Positions 14,675 through 23,034 of a stretch of 32,508 nt of DNA are shown here, one piece after another. The DNA lies in assembly GCF_029168335.1 (NCBI RefSeq), contig NZ_JARGYC010000056.1:1-32508 (forward strand). Reading direction: 5' to 3'. Position 1 is the stretch's first letter; each line of letters opens with the position of its first letter. The position numbers and the translations under genes were made by a program. The notes beneath the pieces are model-generated. The model saw nothing but the letters and a program-made list of their open reading frames with translations, did no database searches and had not been told where the DNA came from. The stretch is from Psychromarinibacter sediminicola (GTDB taxonomy: Bacteria > Pseudomonadota > Alphaproteobacteria > Rhodobacterales > Rhodobacteraceae).

Positions 14675-15412
14675 TCAGAACATGCCCATCCCGCCGTTCA
14701 CATGCAAGGTCGCACCGGTGACATAGGCGGCCTCGGGGCTGGCCAGATAGAGCACCGCGGCGGCGATCTCGTCGGCCTCGCCCATGCGGCCGGTGGGCAC
14801 CTGTTTCAGGATCGCGGCCTTCTGGTCGTCGGTCAGTTTCTCGGTCATCGCGGTGGTGATGAAGCCGGGCGAGACGACGTTCACCGTCACCCCGCGGCCG
14901 GCCACCTCGTAGGCCAGCGACTTCGACATGCCGACGAGCCCGGCCTTCGCGGCGGCGTAATTGCCCTGGCCCGGGTTGCCCGCGGCACCGACGACCGAGC
15001 CGATATTGACGATCCGGCCCCAGCGCGCCTTCATCATGCCGCGCAGACAGCCGCGCGACAGCCGCATCGCGCTGGTCAGGTTCACCTCCAGCACGCTGTC
15101 CCATTCCTCGTCGGTCATCCGCAGGAACAGGTTGTCGCGGGTGATGCCGGCATTGTTCACCAGCACGTCCACCGCGCCCATCGCCTCGGCGGCCTGCTTC
15201 GGCAGCGCGGCGACGGCGTCGCGGTCGCTCAGGTTGCACGGCAGCACATGCGCCCGGTCGCCCAGCTCGCCCGCCAGCGCCTCCAGCGGTTCGGTCCGCG
15301 TGCCCGACAGGCCGACGGTCGCGCCGGCCCCGTACAGCGCCGTGGCGATGGCGCCGCCGATTCCCCCAGAGGCGCCGGTGACCAGCGCCGCCTTTCCCGT
15401 CAGATCGAACAT
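14675..15412 (-). CDS. fabG: 3-oxoacyl-[acyl-carrier-protein] reductase
   Basis: This 245-residue short-chain dehydrogenase performs the NADPH-dependent first reduction of fatty-acid elongation. The cofactor loop T-G-A-S-G-G-I-G (12-19), N-N-A-G (86-89), and catalytic Asn111, Ser139, Tyr152 and Lys156 (Y-A-A-A-K) are all present. The C-terminus is the usual H-V-N-G-G-M-G-M-F. It follows fabD by 77 bases on the same strand, in the standard fab cluster order. Confidence 0.96.
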   Translation of the reverse strand: MFDLTGKAALVTGASGGIGGAIATALYGAGATVGLSGTRTEPLEALAGELGDRAHVLPCNLSDRDAVAALPKQAAEAMGAVDVLVNNAGITRDNLFLRMTDEEWDSVLEVNLTSAMRLSRGCLRGMMKARWGRIVNIGSVVGAAGNPGQGNYAAAKAGLVGMSKSLAYEVAGRGVTVNVVSPGFITTAMTEKLTDDQKAAILKQVPTGRMGEADEIAAAVLYLASPEAAYVTGATLHVNGGMGMF

Positions 15413-15489
15413 GCCCGTGCTCCGCTGTTTCGGTCCGCGTTGCGATAGCAGGGCGCGGAGCTAGGCGCAAACGCCGTCGCCAACCGGCC

Positions 15490-16428
15490 TCAGCCCAGGC
15501 TCTCCGCCGCCGCCGTCACCTCTTCCGGCGTCCCGACGGCCCGGGTCGCCAGGCTCTTCTCGATCCGGCGGACCATGCCGGTCAGCGCCTTGCCGGCGCC
15601 GATCTCCCAGGTCTCGTCCACGCCCTGCGCCGCCATCCAGGCCACCGATTCCCGCCAGCGCACCGCGCTCGTTACCTGCTCGACCAGCAGCCCGCGGATC
15701 GTCTCGGGATCGCTCACCGCCTCGGCCACCACGTTGGCCACCAGCGGCACCGCCGGACGGGCGATCTCCACCGCGTCGAGCGCCGCCGCCATCGCCTCGG
15801 CCGCCGGCGCCATCAGCGGGCAGTGGAACGGGGCGCTCACCGGCAGCATCACCGCCCGACGCGCGCCGGCCCCCTTGGCCATTTCAACGGCCCGCTCGAC
15901 GGCCGCCTTGTGGCCCGAGACCACCACCTGCGCGGGGTCATTGTCGTTGGCCGCCACGCAGACCTCGCCCTGTGCGGCATCCTTCGCCACCGCCGCCGCG
16001 GCCTGGAAGTCCAGGCCCAGAAGCGCCGCCATCGCTCCCTCGCCGACCGGCACCGCCTCCTGCATCGCGCGGCCGCGGATGCGCAGGAGCCGCGCCGTGT
16101 CGGCCACCGACAGCGCCCCCGCCGCCGCCAGCGCCGAGTACTCGCCCAGCGAATGTCCCGCCACGTAGCCCGCGGCCTCGACGCCCACGCCCTCGGCCTT
16201 CAGCGCCGCCATCGCCGCCAGCGAGGTCGCCATCAGCGCCGGCTGGGCGTTCTGGGTCAGCGTCAGTTCGTCCAGCTCGCCCTCCCAGATCAGCGCGCTC
16301 AACGCCTCGCCGAGCGCGTCGTCGACCTCCTCGAAGACCGCCCGGGCCGCCGGGTAGGCCTCGGCCAGCGCCCGGCCCATGCCGATCGTCTGCGCCCCCT
16401 GGCCCGGAAAGATGAATGCGCGGCTCAT
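15490..16428 (-). CDS. fabD: Malonyl-CoA-ACP transacylase
   Basis: The 312-residue enzyme loads malonyl groups from CoA onto ACP. The signatures are F-P-G-Q-G-A-Q near the N-terminus, the nucleophile Ser93 in G-H-S-L-G-E, and the partner His202 in A-P-F-H-C-P. The ATG at 16428 directly follows GGGAGG at good spacing; a longer in-frame reading upstream is not protein-like. It is the first gene of the minus-strand fab block and is divergent from rpsF, with 218 bases between the starts. Confidence 0.96.
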   Translation of the reverse strand: MSRAFIFPGQGAQTIGMGRALAEAYPAARAVFEEVDDALGEALSALIWEGELDELTLTQNAQPALMATSLAAMAALKAEGVGVEAAGYVAGHSLGEYSALAAAGALSVADTARLLRIRGRAMQEAVPVGEGAMAALLGLDFQAAAAVAKDAAQGEVCVAANDNDPAQVVVSGHKAAVERAVEMAKGAGARRAVMLPVSAPFHCPLMAPAAEAMAAALDAVEIARPAVPLVANVVAEAVSDPETIRGLLVEQVTSAVRWRESVAWMAAQGVDETWEIGAGKALTGMVRRIEKSLATRAVGTPEEVTAAAESLG

Positions 16429-16593
16429 GGCTGTCCCTCCCTGTCTGGTCAGCGGGCGGGATAGCGCGCGGCGCGGCCCGTGGCAATCCGCCCGCGACCG
16501 GCCCTTGCACGATACCCGCTTTCGCTGTAAGCGGACGCTTCCCTTCGCGAACACCCGACACCGGCGCAGCCTCTCGTGGCCCGGCCAGCGGAG

Positions 16594-16612
16594 GGACCGA
16601 CCCGGCCGGTCC
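16594..16612 (+). promoter_or_regulatory. Hairpin in the rpsF leader, possible S6:S18 autoregulation element
   Basis: GGACCG and CGGTCC form a perfect 6-base stem around a 7-base loop, about 34 bases upstream of rpsF. In other bacteria an S6:S18 complex binds a CCG-containing leader hairpin to regulate this operon. The CCG triplets and the position are suggestive, but I cannot align it to the known motif here. Confidence 0.3.
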
Positions 16613-16646
16613 TATGAAATGCGCCCTGAAAAGAAGTGGAGAGTAC

Positions 16647-17003
16647 ATGCCGCTGTACGAGCATGTCTTCATCGCGCGCCAGGACCTGTCCAACACGCAG
16701 GCCGAGGGTCTCATCGAACATTTCGGCACCGTCCTGTCGGACAACGGCGGCAAGGTCGTCGATTCCGAGTACTGGGGCGTCAAGACGATGGCCTACAAGA
16801 TCAAGAAGAACCGCAAGGGCCACTACTCCTTCCTGCGGACCGACGCGCCCGCGCCGGCCATCCAGGAGATGGAGCGCCTGATGCGGTTGCACGACGACGT
16901 GATGCGCGTGCTGACGATCAAGGTCGACGAACACGCCGAAGGCCCGTCGATCCAGATGCAGAAGAAGGACGACCGCGACGGCGGCCGTCGCGAGCGCCGC
17001 TAG
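16647..17003 (+). CDS. rpsF: 30S ribosomal protein S6
   Basis: The 118-residue protein opens with M-P-L-Y-E-H-V-F-I-A-R and contains W-G-V-K-T-M-A-Y-K-I-K-K-N-R-K-G-H-Y, typical of S6. It ends in a charged Arg/Asp-rich tail. It binds 16S rRNA with S18. The ATG at 16647 is chosen by homology and by the GGAGAG just ahead; longer in-frame readings are not S6. It is followed 16 bases later by rpsR. A TTGCAC at 16505 could be the -35 of its promoter, but the -10 is poor. Confidence 0.96.
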   Translation: MPLYEHVFIARQDLSNTQAEGLIEHFGTVLSDNGGKVVDSEYWGVKTMAYKIKKNRKGHYSFLRTDAPAPAIQEMERLMRLHDDVMRVLTIKVDEHAEGPSIQMQKKDDRDGGRRERR

Positions 17004-17019
17004 GACAGGAGTGTAAACC

Positions 17020-17247
17020 ATGGCAGCCAAACCGTTTTTCCGCCGCCGCAAGGTCTGCCCCTTCTCCGGCGACAATGCGCCCGCGATCGACTACAAGGAC
17101 ACGCGCCTGTTGCAGCGCTATATCTCCGAGCGCGGCAAGATCGTGCCGTCCCGCATCACCGCGGTGTCGTCCAAGAAGCAGCGTGAGCTGGCCCGCGCCA
17201 TCAAGCGCGCCCGCTTCCTCGCGCTCTTGCCCTACGCCGTGAAGTAA
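17020..17247 (+). CDS. rpsR: 30S ribosomal protein S18
   Basis: This 75-residue basic protein has F-R-R-R-K-V-C-P-F near the N-terminus and [19 protein letters not shown] in the middle, the S18 signature. It partners S6 on the 30S platform. An AGGAG sits upstream, and the gene lies in the usual rpsF-rpsR-rplI order with short gaps. Confidence 0.97.
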   Translation: MAAKPFFRRRKVCPFSGDNAPAIDYKDTRLLQRYISERGKIVPSRITAVSSKKQRELARAIKRARFLALLPYAVK

Positions 17248-17257
17248 GGAGGCCATC

Positions 17258-17908
17258 ATGGATGTCATTCTTCTCGAACGTGTGGCGAAGCTCGGCCAGA
17301 TGGGCGACGTCGTCAGCGTGAAAGAGGGCTACGCGCGCAACTTCCTGCTGCCGCAGAAGAAGGCGCTTCGGGCCTCGAAAGACAACGTCGCCGCCTTCGA
17401 GGCGCAGAAGGCCGAGCTGGAGGCGCGCAACCTCGAGACCAAGAAAGAGGCCGAGGCGCTGGCGCAGAAGCTCGACGGCGCCAAGTTCGTCGTGATTCGC
17501 GCGGCGTCGGACGGCGGCTCGCTCTACGGCTCGGTCACGCCCCGCGACGTCGAGGCGGTGGCCAAGGAAGAGGGCCTGTCGGTCAGCCGCAAGCAGGTCG
17601 TCATCGGCGAGCCGATCAAGGAGCTGGGCCTGCGCGAGATCACCGTCGTGCTGCACCCCGAGGTCGAGGCCATCGTCACCCTGAACGTCGCCCGCTCGCC
17701 GGAAGAGGCCGAGCTGCAGGCGCAGGGCAAGTCGATCCAGGATGTCGCCGCCGAGGAAGAGGCCGAGGCCGAATTCGAGATCTCGGAACTGTTCGACGAC
17801 ATCGGCGCCGCGACCGCCGAGGACGAGGATCTGTCGGTCGTCGACACGCCCGAGAGCGAGGACAGCGGCGAGGAGCAGCCCGACCTGTCGGGCGAGCGGA
17901 ACACCTGA
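17258..17908 (+). CDS. rplI: 50S ribosomal protein L9 with acidic C-terminal extension
   Basis: The N-terminal domain starts [13 protein letters not shown] and contains G-Y-A-R-N-F-L-L-P, the L9 signature. A long connecting helix and the C-terminal domain follow to about residue 150. At 216 residues it is longer than the roughly 150 of E. coli L9. The extra 60 residues are very acidic (many Glu and Asp), as often seen in alphaproteobacterial L9. AGGAGG precedes the ATG, and a strong terminator follows. Confidence 0.96.
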   Translation: MDVILLERVAKLGQMGDVVSVKEGYARNFLLPQKKALRASKDNVAAFEAQKAELEARNLETKKEAEALAQKLDGAKFVVIRAASDGGSLYGSVTPRDVEAVAKEEGLSVSRKQVVIGEPIKELGLREITVVLHPEVEAIVTLNVARSPEEAELQAQGKSIQDVAAEEEAEAEFEISELFDDIGAATAEDEDLSVVDTPESEDSGEEQPDLSGERNT

Positions 17909-17932
17909 TCGTGTCCGCCGCGTAGATCGAAA

Positions 17933-17965
17933 GGCCGCCCCGCCCGGGCGGCCTTTTTCTTTTTT
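17933..17965 (+). terminator. Rho-independent terminator of the rpsF-rpsR-rplI operon
   Basis: GGCCGCCC and GGGCGGCC pair perfectly around a five-base loop and are followed directly by a T-rich run (TTTTTCTTTTTT). It lies 24 bases after the rplI stop. This is the clearest terminator in the window. Confidence 0.93.
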
Positions 17966-18089
17966 GGACAGGCCCTTCCGGCCCGTTCTTCGACCTGCCC
18001 GCCGACCAGACGCAAGAGCGTCGCCGCGCTTGATTCCGCGCCCCGCCGCCTCATCTTCTCCGCCAGGATCACAGACAGACGGAGAGATC

Positions 18090-19280
18090 ATGCCCCGCCT
18101 TGCCCTGTTCGCCGCCGCCGCGCTGACGGCCGCGCCGCTTCACGCCCAGGACCTGTTCGACTACGGCACCCGCAACACCGAGTTCGCCCCCGCCTTCGAG
18201 GCGCAGTTCCGCGCGCCGCAGGTCGCCTCCGGCGTCACGCTGGAGACGACGACCGTCGCCGGCGGGCTGGAGCATCCCTGGGGCGTCGCCGTGCTGCCCG
18301 AGGGCGGCTATCTGGTCACCGAGCGGCCCGGCCGGATGCGGCACGTGGGTGCCGACGGCACGTTGTCGGACCCGATCGCTGGCATTCCGGACGTGGTGGC
18401 GATGCAGCAGGGCGGCCTGCTCGACGTGGCGCTGGCGCCCGATTTCGAGACCAGCCGGATGATCTACTGGACCTATGCCAAGCCGGTGGGCAACGCCACG
18501 GCCACGGCCGCCGCCCGCGGCACCCTGTCCGAGGATTACGCCCGCGTCTCCGGGGTCGAGGACATCTGGGTGCAGGAGCCCGCCGTGCCGGTCCCCGCCC
18601 ATTTCGGCAGCCGCATCCTGTTCGACGGCGCGGGCCACGTCTTCATCACCACGGGCGAGCATTTCACGGTCGAATACCGGCAATACGCCCAGGAGATGGA
18701 CAAGACCTTCGGCAAGGTGATCCGGCTGCATCCGGACGGCACCGTCCCCGACGACAACCCCTTTGCCGGCGACGAGACCGCCGCGGCCGGCATCTGGTCG
18801 CTGGGGCACCGCAACATCCAGGGCGCCACCTTCATGGAGGGCGATCTCTGGACCGTCGAGCACGGGCCGAAGGGCGGCGACGAGCTGAACCTGACCGAGG
18901 CCGGCAAGAACTATGGCTGGCCGGTCGTCTCCTATGGCGTGAACTACAGCGGCACCGAGGTCGGCTCGGGCGAGGCGGATCACGCCGCCCGCGGCTTCGA
19001 CGAGCCGGATTATTTCTGGGATCCGGTGATCGCGCCTTCCGGCATGACGGTCTATGACGGCGGGATGTTCGAGGCCTGGCAGGGAGACCTGCTGATCGGC
19101 TCGCTCAGCCCCGGCGCGCTGGTCCGCCTGTCGGTCGAGAACGGACGGGTGACCGAGGAGGAACGGTTCCTGCCCGATATCGGCCGGGTACGCGACGTGG
19201 TTGTGGACGACGACGGATCGGTGCTGATCCTGATCGACGCCGACGACGGGGAACTGGTGCGGCTGACCCCGGCCGGGTGA
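18090..19280 (+). CDS. Periplasmic PQQ-dependent sugar (aldose) dehydrogenase
   Basis: The protein has 396 residues, with a signal peptide whose likely cut is after L-H-A (about residue 19). The mature part is a soluble glucose/aldose dehydrogenase-type six-bladed propeller (GSDH family). Landmarks are L-E-H-P-W-G-V-A, V-T-E-R-P-G-R-M, W-S-L-G-H-R-N-I-Q-G, E-H-G-P-K-G-G-D-E-L-N and N-Y-G-W-P. Members oxidise aldose sugars in the periplasm with PQQ and calcium. No PQQ synthesis genes are in the window. GGAGAG ahead of the ATG supports this start. The gene stands alone after the rplI terminator and converges on the globin gene. Confidence 0.85.
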   Translation: MPRLALFAAAALTAAPLHAQDLFDYGTRNTEFAPAFEAQFRAPQVASGVTLETTTVAGGLEHPWGVAVLPEGGYLVTERPGRMRHVGADGTLSDPIAGIPDVVAMQQGGLLDVALAPDFETSRMIYWTYAKPVGNATATAAARGTLSEDYARVSGVEDIWVQEPAVPVPAHFGSRILFDGAGHVFITTGEHFTVEYRQYAQEMDKTFGKVIRLHPDGTVPDDNPFAGDETAAAGIWSLGHRNIQGATFMEGDLWTVEHGPKGGDELNLTEAGKNYGWPVVSYGVNYSGTEVGSGEADHAARGFDEPDYFWDPVIAPSGMTVYDGGMFEAWQGDLLIGSLSPGALVRLSVENGRVTEEERFLPDIGRVRDVVVDDDGSVLILIDADDGELVRLTPAG

Positions 19281-19384
19281 CGCGCCCGGCGCCGCGGCGG
19301 GGTGCTGCCCGGCGGTCCGCCGCGCGGCGCCCCCTGTCGTGCAGCGCGCGGACGCCGATGCCCGTTACCGCTAGCGGCAAAAAA

Positions 19385-19420
19385 ATCAAAGACTTGGCAT
19401 AGCGTCCAACCTCGGACGCT
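19385..19420 (-). terminator. Weak terminator candidate after the globin gene
   Basis: On the minus strand AGCGTCC and GGACGCT form a 7-base stem with a 6-base loop just after the globin stop. The T-run lies about 20 bases further on rather than directly adjacent, so the call is weak. Confidence 0.3.
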
Positions 19421-19425
19421 TCCCG

Positions 19426-19851
19426 TTACCCCTCCGGAATATCCCCCTTGTCGATCATCGCCGCCTGCAGATCGGCATAGGCCGCCCGCCACGCCGCCTC
19501 CACATCCGCCCCGAGATCGCCGTCCAGCCCGTCGCGGATGGTCTCGATCAGCGCCTCCTCCATCGGCGCGAACATCTCGGCCGTGACCCCGAGCCGGCGA
19601 TGCTGCTGGCCCAGCTCCTCGATCCGCTCGGCCAGCGCCTGCGGCGTCTCGATATAGTCGAGCACCGCCTCCAGGGTGGTCATGAACTTCATCCCCTGCC
19701 CCGCGATGTCGTCGGTCCGGAACATCGGCCGCAGATCGGGGCGCAATCGGAACAGCTCTTCGTAGAAGAAGGTCGAGGCGGGCTGAATCCGCGGCTTCAG
19801 CTTGTCGAAGCTCCACCGGATCAGCGCGATCTGTTCATGGGTCACAGGCAT
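19426..19851 (-). CDS. Single-domain bacterial globin
   Basis: The 141-residue protein has the globin-fold pattern of Vitreoscilla haemoglobin and the haem domain of flavohaemoglobins. Tyr30 sits at the B10 position in F-F-Y-E-E-L-F, followed by R-P-D-L-R-P-M-F, and the proximal haem ligand His84 is in Q-Q-H-R-R-L-G-V. No reductase domain is attached. Such globins bind oxygen or nitric oxide, so roles in low-oxygen respiration or NO handling are possible. It has its own transcription unit, convergent with the sugar dehydrogenase. Confidence 0.88.
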   Translation of the reverse strand: MPVTHEQIALIRWSFDKLKPRIQPASTFFYEELFRLRPDLRPMFRTDDIAGQGMKFMTTLEAVLDYIETPQALAERIEELGQQHRRLGVTAEMFAPMEEALIETIRDGLDGDLGADVEAAWRAAYADLQAAMIDKGDIPEG

Positions 19852-19965
19852 GGCGCGTTCCTCTCCGTCCCGGCCCGTTCAGGCTAGGCGGCGGGCGGGG
19901 CGGCAGCCTTGATCCATCTCAAGCCGCCGGGCCTTCGCCGCGGGAAACGCGGCCCGCGCAGGGCA

Positions 19966-19998
19966 GAAAAGAAAGAAGGGCCGCCCCGCAAGGCGACC
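19966..19998 (-). terminator. Terminator after tig
   Basis: On the minus strand GGTCGCC pairs with GGCGGCC (one G-T wobble) around a 6-base loop. It is followed by a T-rich run of the form CTTCTTTCTTTTC. It starts about 28 bases after the tig stop. Confidence 0.7.
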
Positions 19999-20025
19999 CC
20001 CCTCATCCTCCTCCCCAGAAGGACG

Positions 20026-21366
20026 TCAGCCTGCGTCTTCCTCCTCCAGCGCCTCGACGGCTTGCTGGAGCTCCTCCTTGGAGACCGGCTTTTCCGAAAT
20101 ATCGGCGAGTTCGAAGACATAGTCCACCACTTTGTCCTCGAAAATCGGCGCCTGGATCTGCTGGCGCATCTGCGGGTTCTGCTGGACGAACTCGAAGAAC
20201 TGCCGCTCCTGCCCCGGATACTGCCGCGCCTGCTGCATGACGGCCTGGGTCATCTCGGAGTCGGAGACCTGGATGTCGTTCTTCTGGCCCAGCTCGGCCA
20301 GCAGCAGGCCCAGCCGCACGCGGCGCTCGGCGAGCTTGTAATGCTCGTCGGTCGGCTCGATCTCGCCGTGGTCGTGGCCGTGATCGTCCGGGTGATCCTC
20401 GTGGTAGAGCTGGTGGGCGATCTGTTTCGCCTCGGTCTCCACCAGGCTCGGCGGCAGGTCGAACTGCACCTGCGCGTCCAGCTGGTCGAGGAGCTTGCGC
20501 TTCATCACCGCGCGGGCGGCCTGGTCGTATTCGGCCTGCAGCCGCTCGCGGATCTGGCCCTTCAGCGCCTCCAGATCCTCGGCGCCGTATTTCTTGGCCA
20601 GTTCGTCATCCACCGGTGCGGGTTCCGGCGCCTTCACCGCCTTGACCGTGGTGGCGAATGTCGCCTCCTTGCCGGCCAGGTGCTCGGCGCCGTATTCCTC
20701 GGGGAAGCTCACCTTGACCTCGACCTCGTCGCCCGCCTTGGCGCCGACGAGCTGTTCCTCGAAGCCGGGGATGAAGCTGTCGGAGCCGAGGGTCAGCGGA
20801 TAGTCCTCGGCCGCGCCGCCCTCGAATTCCTCGCCGTCGACCGAGCCCTTGAAGTCGATCACCACCTGGTCGCCGTCCTGGGCCGCGGCGCCCGCCTCGC
20901 GGTCCTCGAAGTTCTGCGCCGAGGCGGCGAGCGATTGCAGCGCCTCGTCGACATCGGCGTCGGCGGGCGTGACGACCATCTTCTCCAGCGACAGCGCCTT
21001 CATGTCGACCTCGGGGATCTCCGGCAGCTTCTCGTAGGACATCGACACCTCGACGTCCTGGCCTTCCTGCCAGTCCTTGTTGGTCATCTCGACGTTGGGC
21101 TGCAGCGCCGGGCGGTCGCCGGTATCCTCGAAATGCTGCGACATGGCGCCGTCGATGGCTTCCTGCATCGCCTCGCCCATGACCTGCTGGCCGAACTGCT
21201 TCTTCAGCAGCGCCATCGGCACCTTGCCCTTGCGGAAGCCCTTCAACTGCACCTCGGGCTGGGCCTCGGCGAGCTTGGCGTTGACCTTCTCGTCCAGTTC
21301 GTCGGCGGTCAGCTTGATCGAGTACTCGCGCTTCAGACCTTCGTTGAGGGTCTCGGTGACCTGCAT
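20026..21366 (-). CDS. tig: Trigger factor, ribosome-associated chaperone and prolyl isomerase
   Basis: The protein has 446 residues. The N-terminal ribosome-docking domain carries G-F-R-K-G-K-V-P (43-50). An FKBP-type isomerase domain spans about 160-245 ([17 protein letters not shown]). The C-terminal helical arms follow. Trigger factor binds L23 at the exit tunnel and shields nascent chains. An unusual His/Asp-rich loop lies at 322-334 (five His). The tail is acidic. A good promoter sits at 21430-21458 and a terminator follows. Confidence 0.96.
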   Translation of the reverse strand: MQVTETLNEGLKREYSIKLTADELDEKVNAKLAEAQPEVQLKGFRKGKVPMALLKKQFGQQVMGEAMQEAIDGAMSQHFEDTGDRPALQPNVEMTNKDWQEGQDVEVSMSYEKLPEIPEVDMKALSLEKMVVTPADADVDEALQSLAASAQNFEDREAGAAAQDGDQVVIDFKGSVDGEEFEGGAAEDYPLTLGSDSFIPGFEEQLVGAKAGDEVEVKVSFPEEYGAEHLAGKEATFATTVKAVKAPEPAPVDDELAKKYGAEDLEALKGQIRERLQAEYDQAARAVMKRKLLDQLDAQVQFDLPPSLVETEAKQIAHQLYHEDHPDDHGHDHGEIEPTDEHYKLAERRVRLGLLLAELGQKNDIQVSDSEMTQAVMQQARQYPGQERQFFEFVQQNPQMRQQIQAPIFEDKVVDYVFELADISEKPVSKEELQQAVEALEEEDAG

Positions 21367-21429
21367 ATCGTCCTCATTCTCCCAGGGCCGCGGCGACGGG
21401 GGGCGCGCGGCCGCGCAAAATCAGACGCC

Positions 21430-21458
21430 CTAATAGGGCCGGCAACCCGGCTTCGCAA
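21430..21458 (-). promoter_or_regulatory. Candidate promoter of tig
   Basis: On the minus strand TTGCGA is followed after 17 bases by TATTAG. A start near 21423 would leave a leader of about 56 bases to the tig ATG. Confidence 0.55.
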
Positions 21459-21504
21459 GCGGAAACCCGGCCGCGCGCGGGACGGTCCGGGCCGGCATGC
21501 CGCC

Positions 21505-21897
21505 TCAGACCAGCCGCTCCAGCCGTCCCTTGCGCCTGACGATGTTTCTGTAGTCCCACTGGACCACCCGCGCCTCCGCGATCCAGCGGGTCAGCAGCGC
21601 CGGATCGACCTGCGACACGGCGGTATAGCGCGCCTCGGCCGCCTTGAACTTGCCCTCGGGCGCCAGGCCCGGCGTCTCGAAGGACTGGCCGCTCCAGAAC
21701 AGCAAGCGGATGCAGGATTTCAGGCGGCTGTAACCGACGATCGGATTGCCGTCGAGAAACCAGACCGGGTGGCCGTGCCAGATCCGGCGCTCGGCCTCCG
21801 GCAGCGTGTCGTCGATCGCCGCGCGCAGCCGGTCGCAGATGACGCGATCCGCCTCGGTCAGGCTGGCGTGAAAGGCGTCTATGCTGTCGAAGCCCAT
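21505..21897 (-). CDS. DUF1801 family protein
   Basis: The 130-residue soluble protein has an N-terminal M-G-F-D-S-I-D-A-F followed by R-L-R-A-A-I-D-D-T-L-P-E-A, the frequent I/W-H-G-x-P-V-W segment, and a following P-I-V-G-Y. This is the DUF1801 (YdhG-like) fold, whose biochemical role is not established. An alternative GTG start at 21912 would add five residues; neither has a clear ribosome-binding site, and the ATG is preferred by comparison with usual family starts. It lies downstream of the tRNA-Leu gene on the same strand. Confidence 0.75.
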   Translation of the reverse strand: MGFDSIDAFHASLTEADRVICDRLRAAIDDTLPEAERRIWHGHPVWFLDGNPIVGYSRLKSCIRLLFWSGQSFETPGLAPEGKFKAAEARYTAVSQVDPALLTRWIAEARVVQWDYRNIVRRKGRLERLV

Positions 21898-21949
21898 GGG
21901 CCAGGATAGCACGCCGCAGGCCGGCCCCCTACGCCGATGCCGACGCGCG

Positions 21950-22034
21950 TGGTGCGGGTGAGAGGACTCGAACCTCCACGCCTCGCGGCGCCAGAACCTA
22001 AATCTGGTGCGTCTACCAGTTCCGCCACACCCGC
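21950..22034 (-). tRNA. tRNA-Leu (anticodon UAG)
   Basis: Read on the minus strand, a full class II cloverleaf is present. The acceptor GCGGGTG pairs with CACCCGC, and the anticodon arm CCAGA-TTTAGGT-TCTGG gives anticodon TAG. A long variable arm with its own stem (CGCC...GGCG) and the T-loop TTCGAGT follow. The discriminator is A, and CCA is encoded in the gene. The long variable arm and anticodon agree on leucine. Confidence 0.97.
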
Positions 22035-22170
22035 ACGCGCCGGCTCATAGCAAAGCGCAACCGGCGGGGATAGAGGCAATACGGGCTTCTTCTCGTGACA
22101 AATACGCATTCCGGCGGCGGCCGCCGCGCGCACCGCCGGGACGACGCGGCGACCTCCGGCCCTCACCGTC

Positions 22171-22755
22171 TCAGGCCTCCAGCTCGGCGTCCCAGTAGAG
22201 AAAGTCGATCCAGGTCTCGTGCAGGTGGTTGGGCGGGAACTTGCGGCCCATGTTGCGCATCTCTTCCGCCCCCGGCTGGCGCGGCGGCTTGCGCAGCGCC
22301 ATGCCGGCGCGGCGCAGGCTGCGCGAGCCCTTCTTCAGGTTGCAGGGCGAACAGGCCGCCACCACGTTCTCCCAGCTGGTCACCCCGCCGCGCGACCGCG
22401 GCACCACGTGGTCGAAGGTCAGATCGCCCTTCGAGCCGCAATACTGGCAGCGGAATTCGTCCCGCAGAAAAAGATTGAAGCGCGTGAAGGCCACGCGCTT
22501 CTGGGGTTTCACGTAATCCTTCAGCACCACGACGGAGGGTATTCGAATCTCGATGGAGGGGCTTCTGACGACATCGTCGTACTCGGCCACGATGTCGACG
22601 CGGTCCAGAAACGCCGCCTTGACCGCCTCCTGCCACGGCCAGACGGATAACGGGTAGTAGGACAGCGGCCGGTAATCCGCGTTCAGCACCAGCGCCGGAT
22701 GCTGCCTGAGCGAGGTCTGCTCCCTCACGAAACTGGTTCTGAACTCCGCCTGCAT
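22171..22755 (-). CDS. HNH endonuclease
   Basis: The 194-residue protein has an N-terminal region (1-90) beginning with V-L-N-A-D-Y-R-P-L-S, typical of a widespread HNH subfamily. The HNH nuclease core follows at about 100-145: C103-Q-Y-C106-G, L-T-F-D115-H116-V-V-P-R-S-R-G-G, W-E-N130 and C135-S-P-C138-N. The four cysteines bind a structural zinc. The substrate is unknown; this subfamily is a common single-copy chromosomal gene and not obviously a restriction or mobile enzyme. The promoter at 22831-22858 fits it. Confidence 0.9.
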   Translation of the reverse strand: MQAEFRTSFVREQTSLRQHPALVLNADYRPLSYYPLSVWPWQEAVKAAFLDRVDIVAEYDDVVRSPSIEIRIPSVVVLKDYVKPQKRVAFTRFNLFLRDEFRCQYCGSKGDLTFDHVVPRSRGGVTSWENVVAACSPCNLKKGSRSLRRAGMALRKPPRQPGAEEMRNMGRKFPPNHLHETWIDFLYWDAELEA

Positions 22756-22830
22756 GACCGACTCCGTCTGCGCCCTGACTGCCCCGTAACCTTCGGCACC
22801 AGAGCGGGGAACCGCCCCGGATTAACCCTG

Positions 22831-22858
22831 ACTATATATGGCGTTTCGCACCGTGCAA
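22831..22858 (-). promoter_or_regulatory. Candidate promoter of the HNH endonuclease gene
   Basis: On the minus strand TTGCAC and TATAGT are separated by 16 bases, with a start near 22824. The rest of the 279-base gap up to 23034 holds only a GC-rich inverted repeat (GCGGGC/GCCCGC) after the outer-membrane protein gene, without a T-run. Confidence 0.5.
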
Positions 22859-23034
22859 GTCCCGCTAGATGCGGTGTTGCCGCACATTGCGTAGAACGAA
22901 AAGGCGACAGGCTTATGACAGAGCGGGCAGGACGGGGGCGCAAGGCCGCCGGCGAACGCCCGAACGGGCGTCGCCTCTCGCGGCAGAGGGACGCGCGCGC
23001 GGGCCGGCGGGCTATTCCGCCCGCGCGATCCGCG

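Noticed and set aside
19909-21909. A 666-codon plus-strand open frame over tig and the DUF1801 gene
   Set aside because: It is Leu/Arg/His-rich with no recognisable motif, and trigger factor on the other strand is certain.
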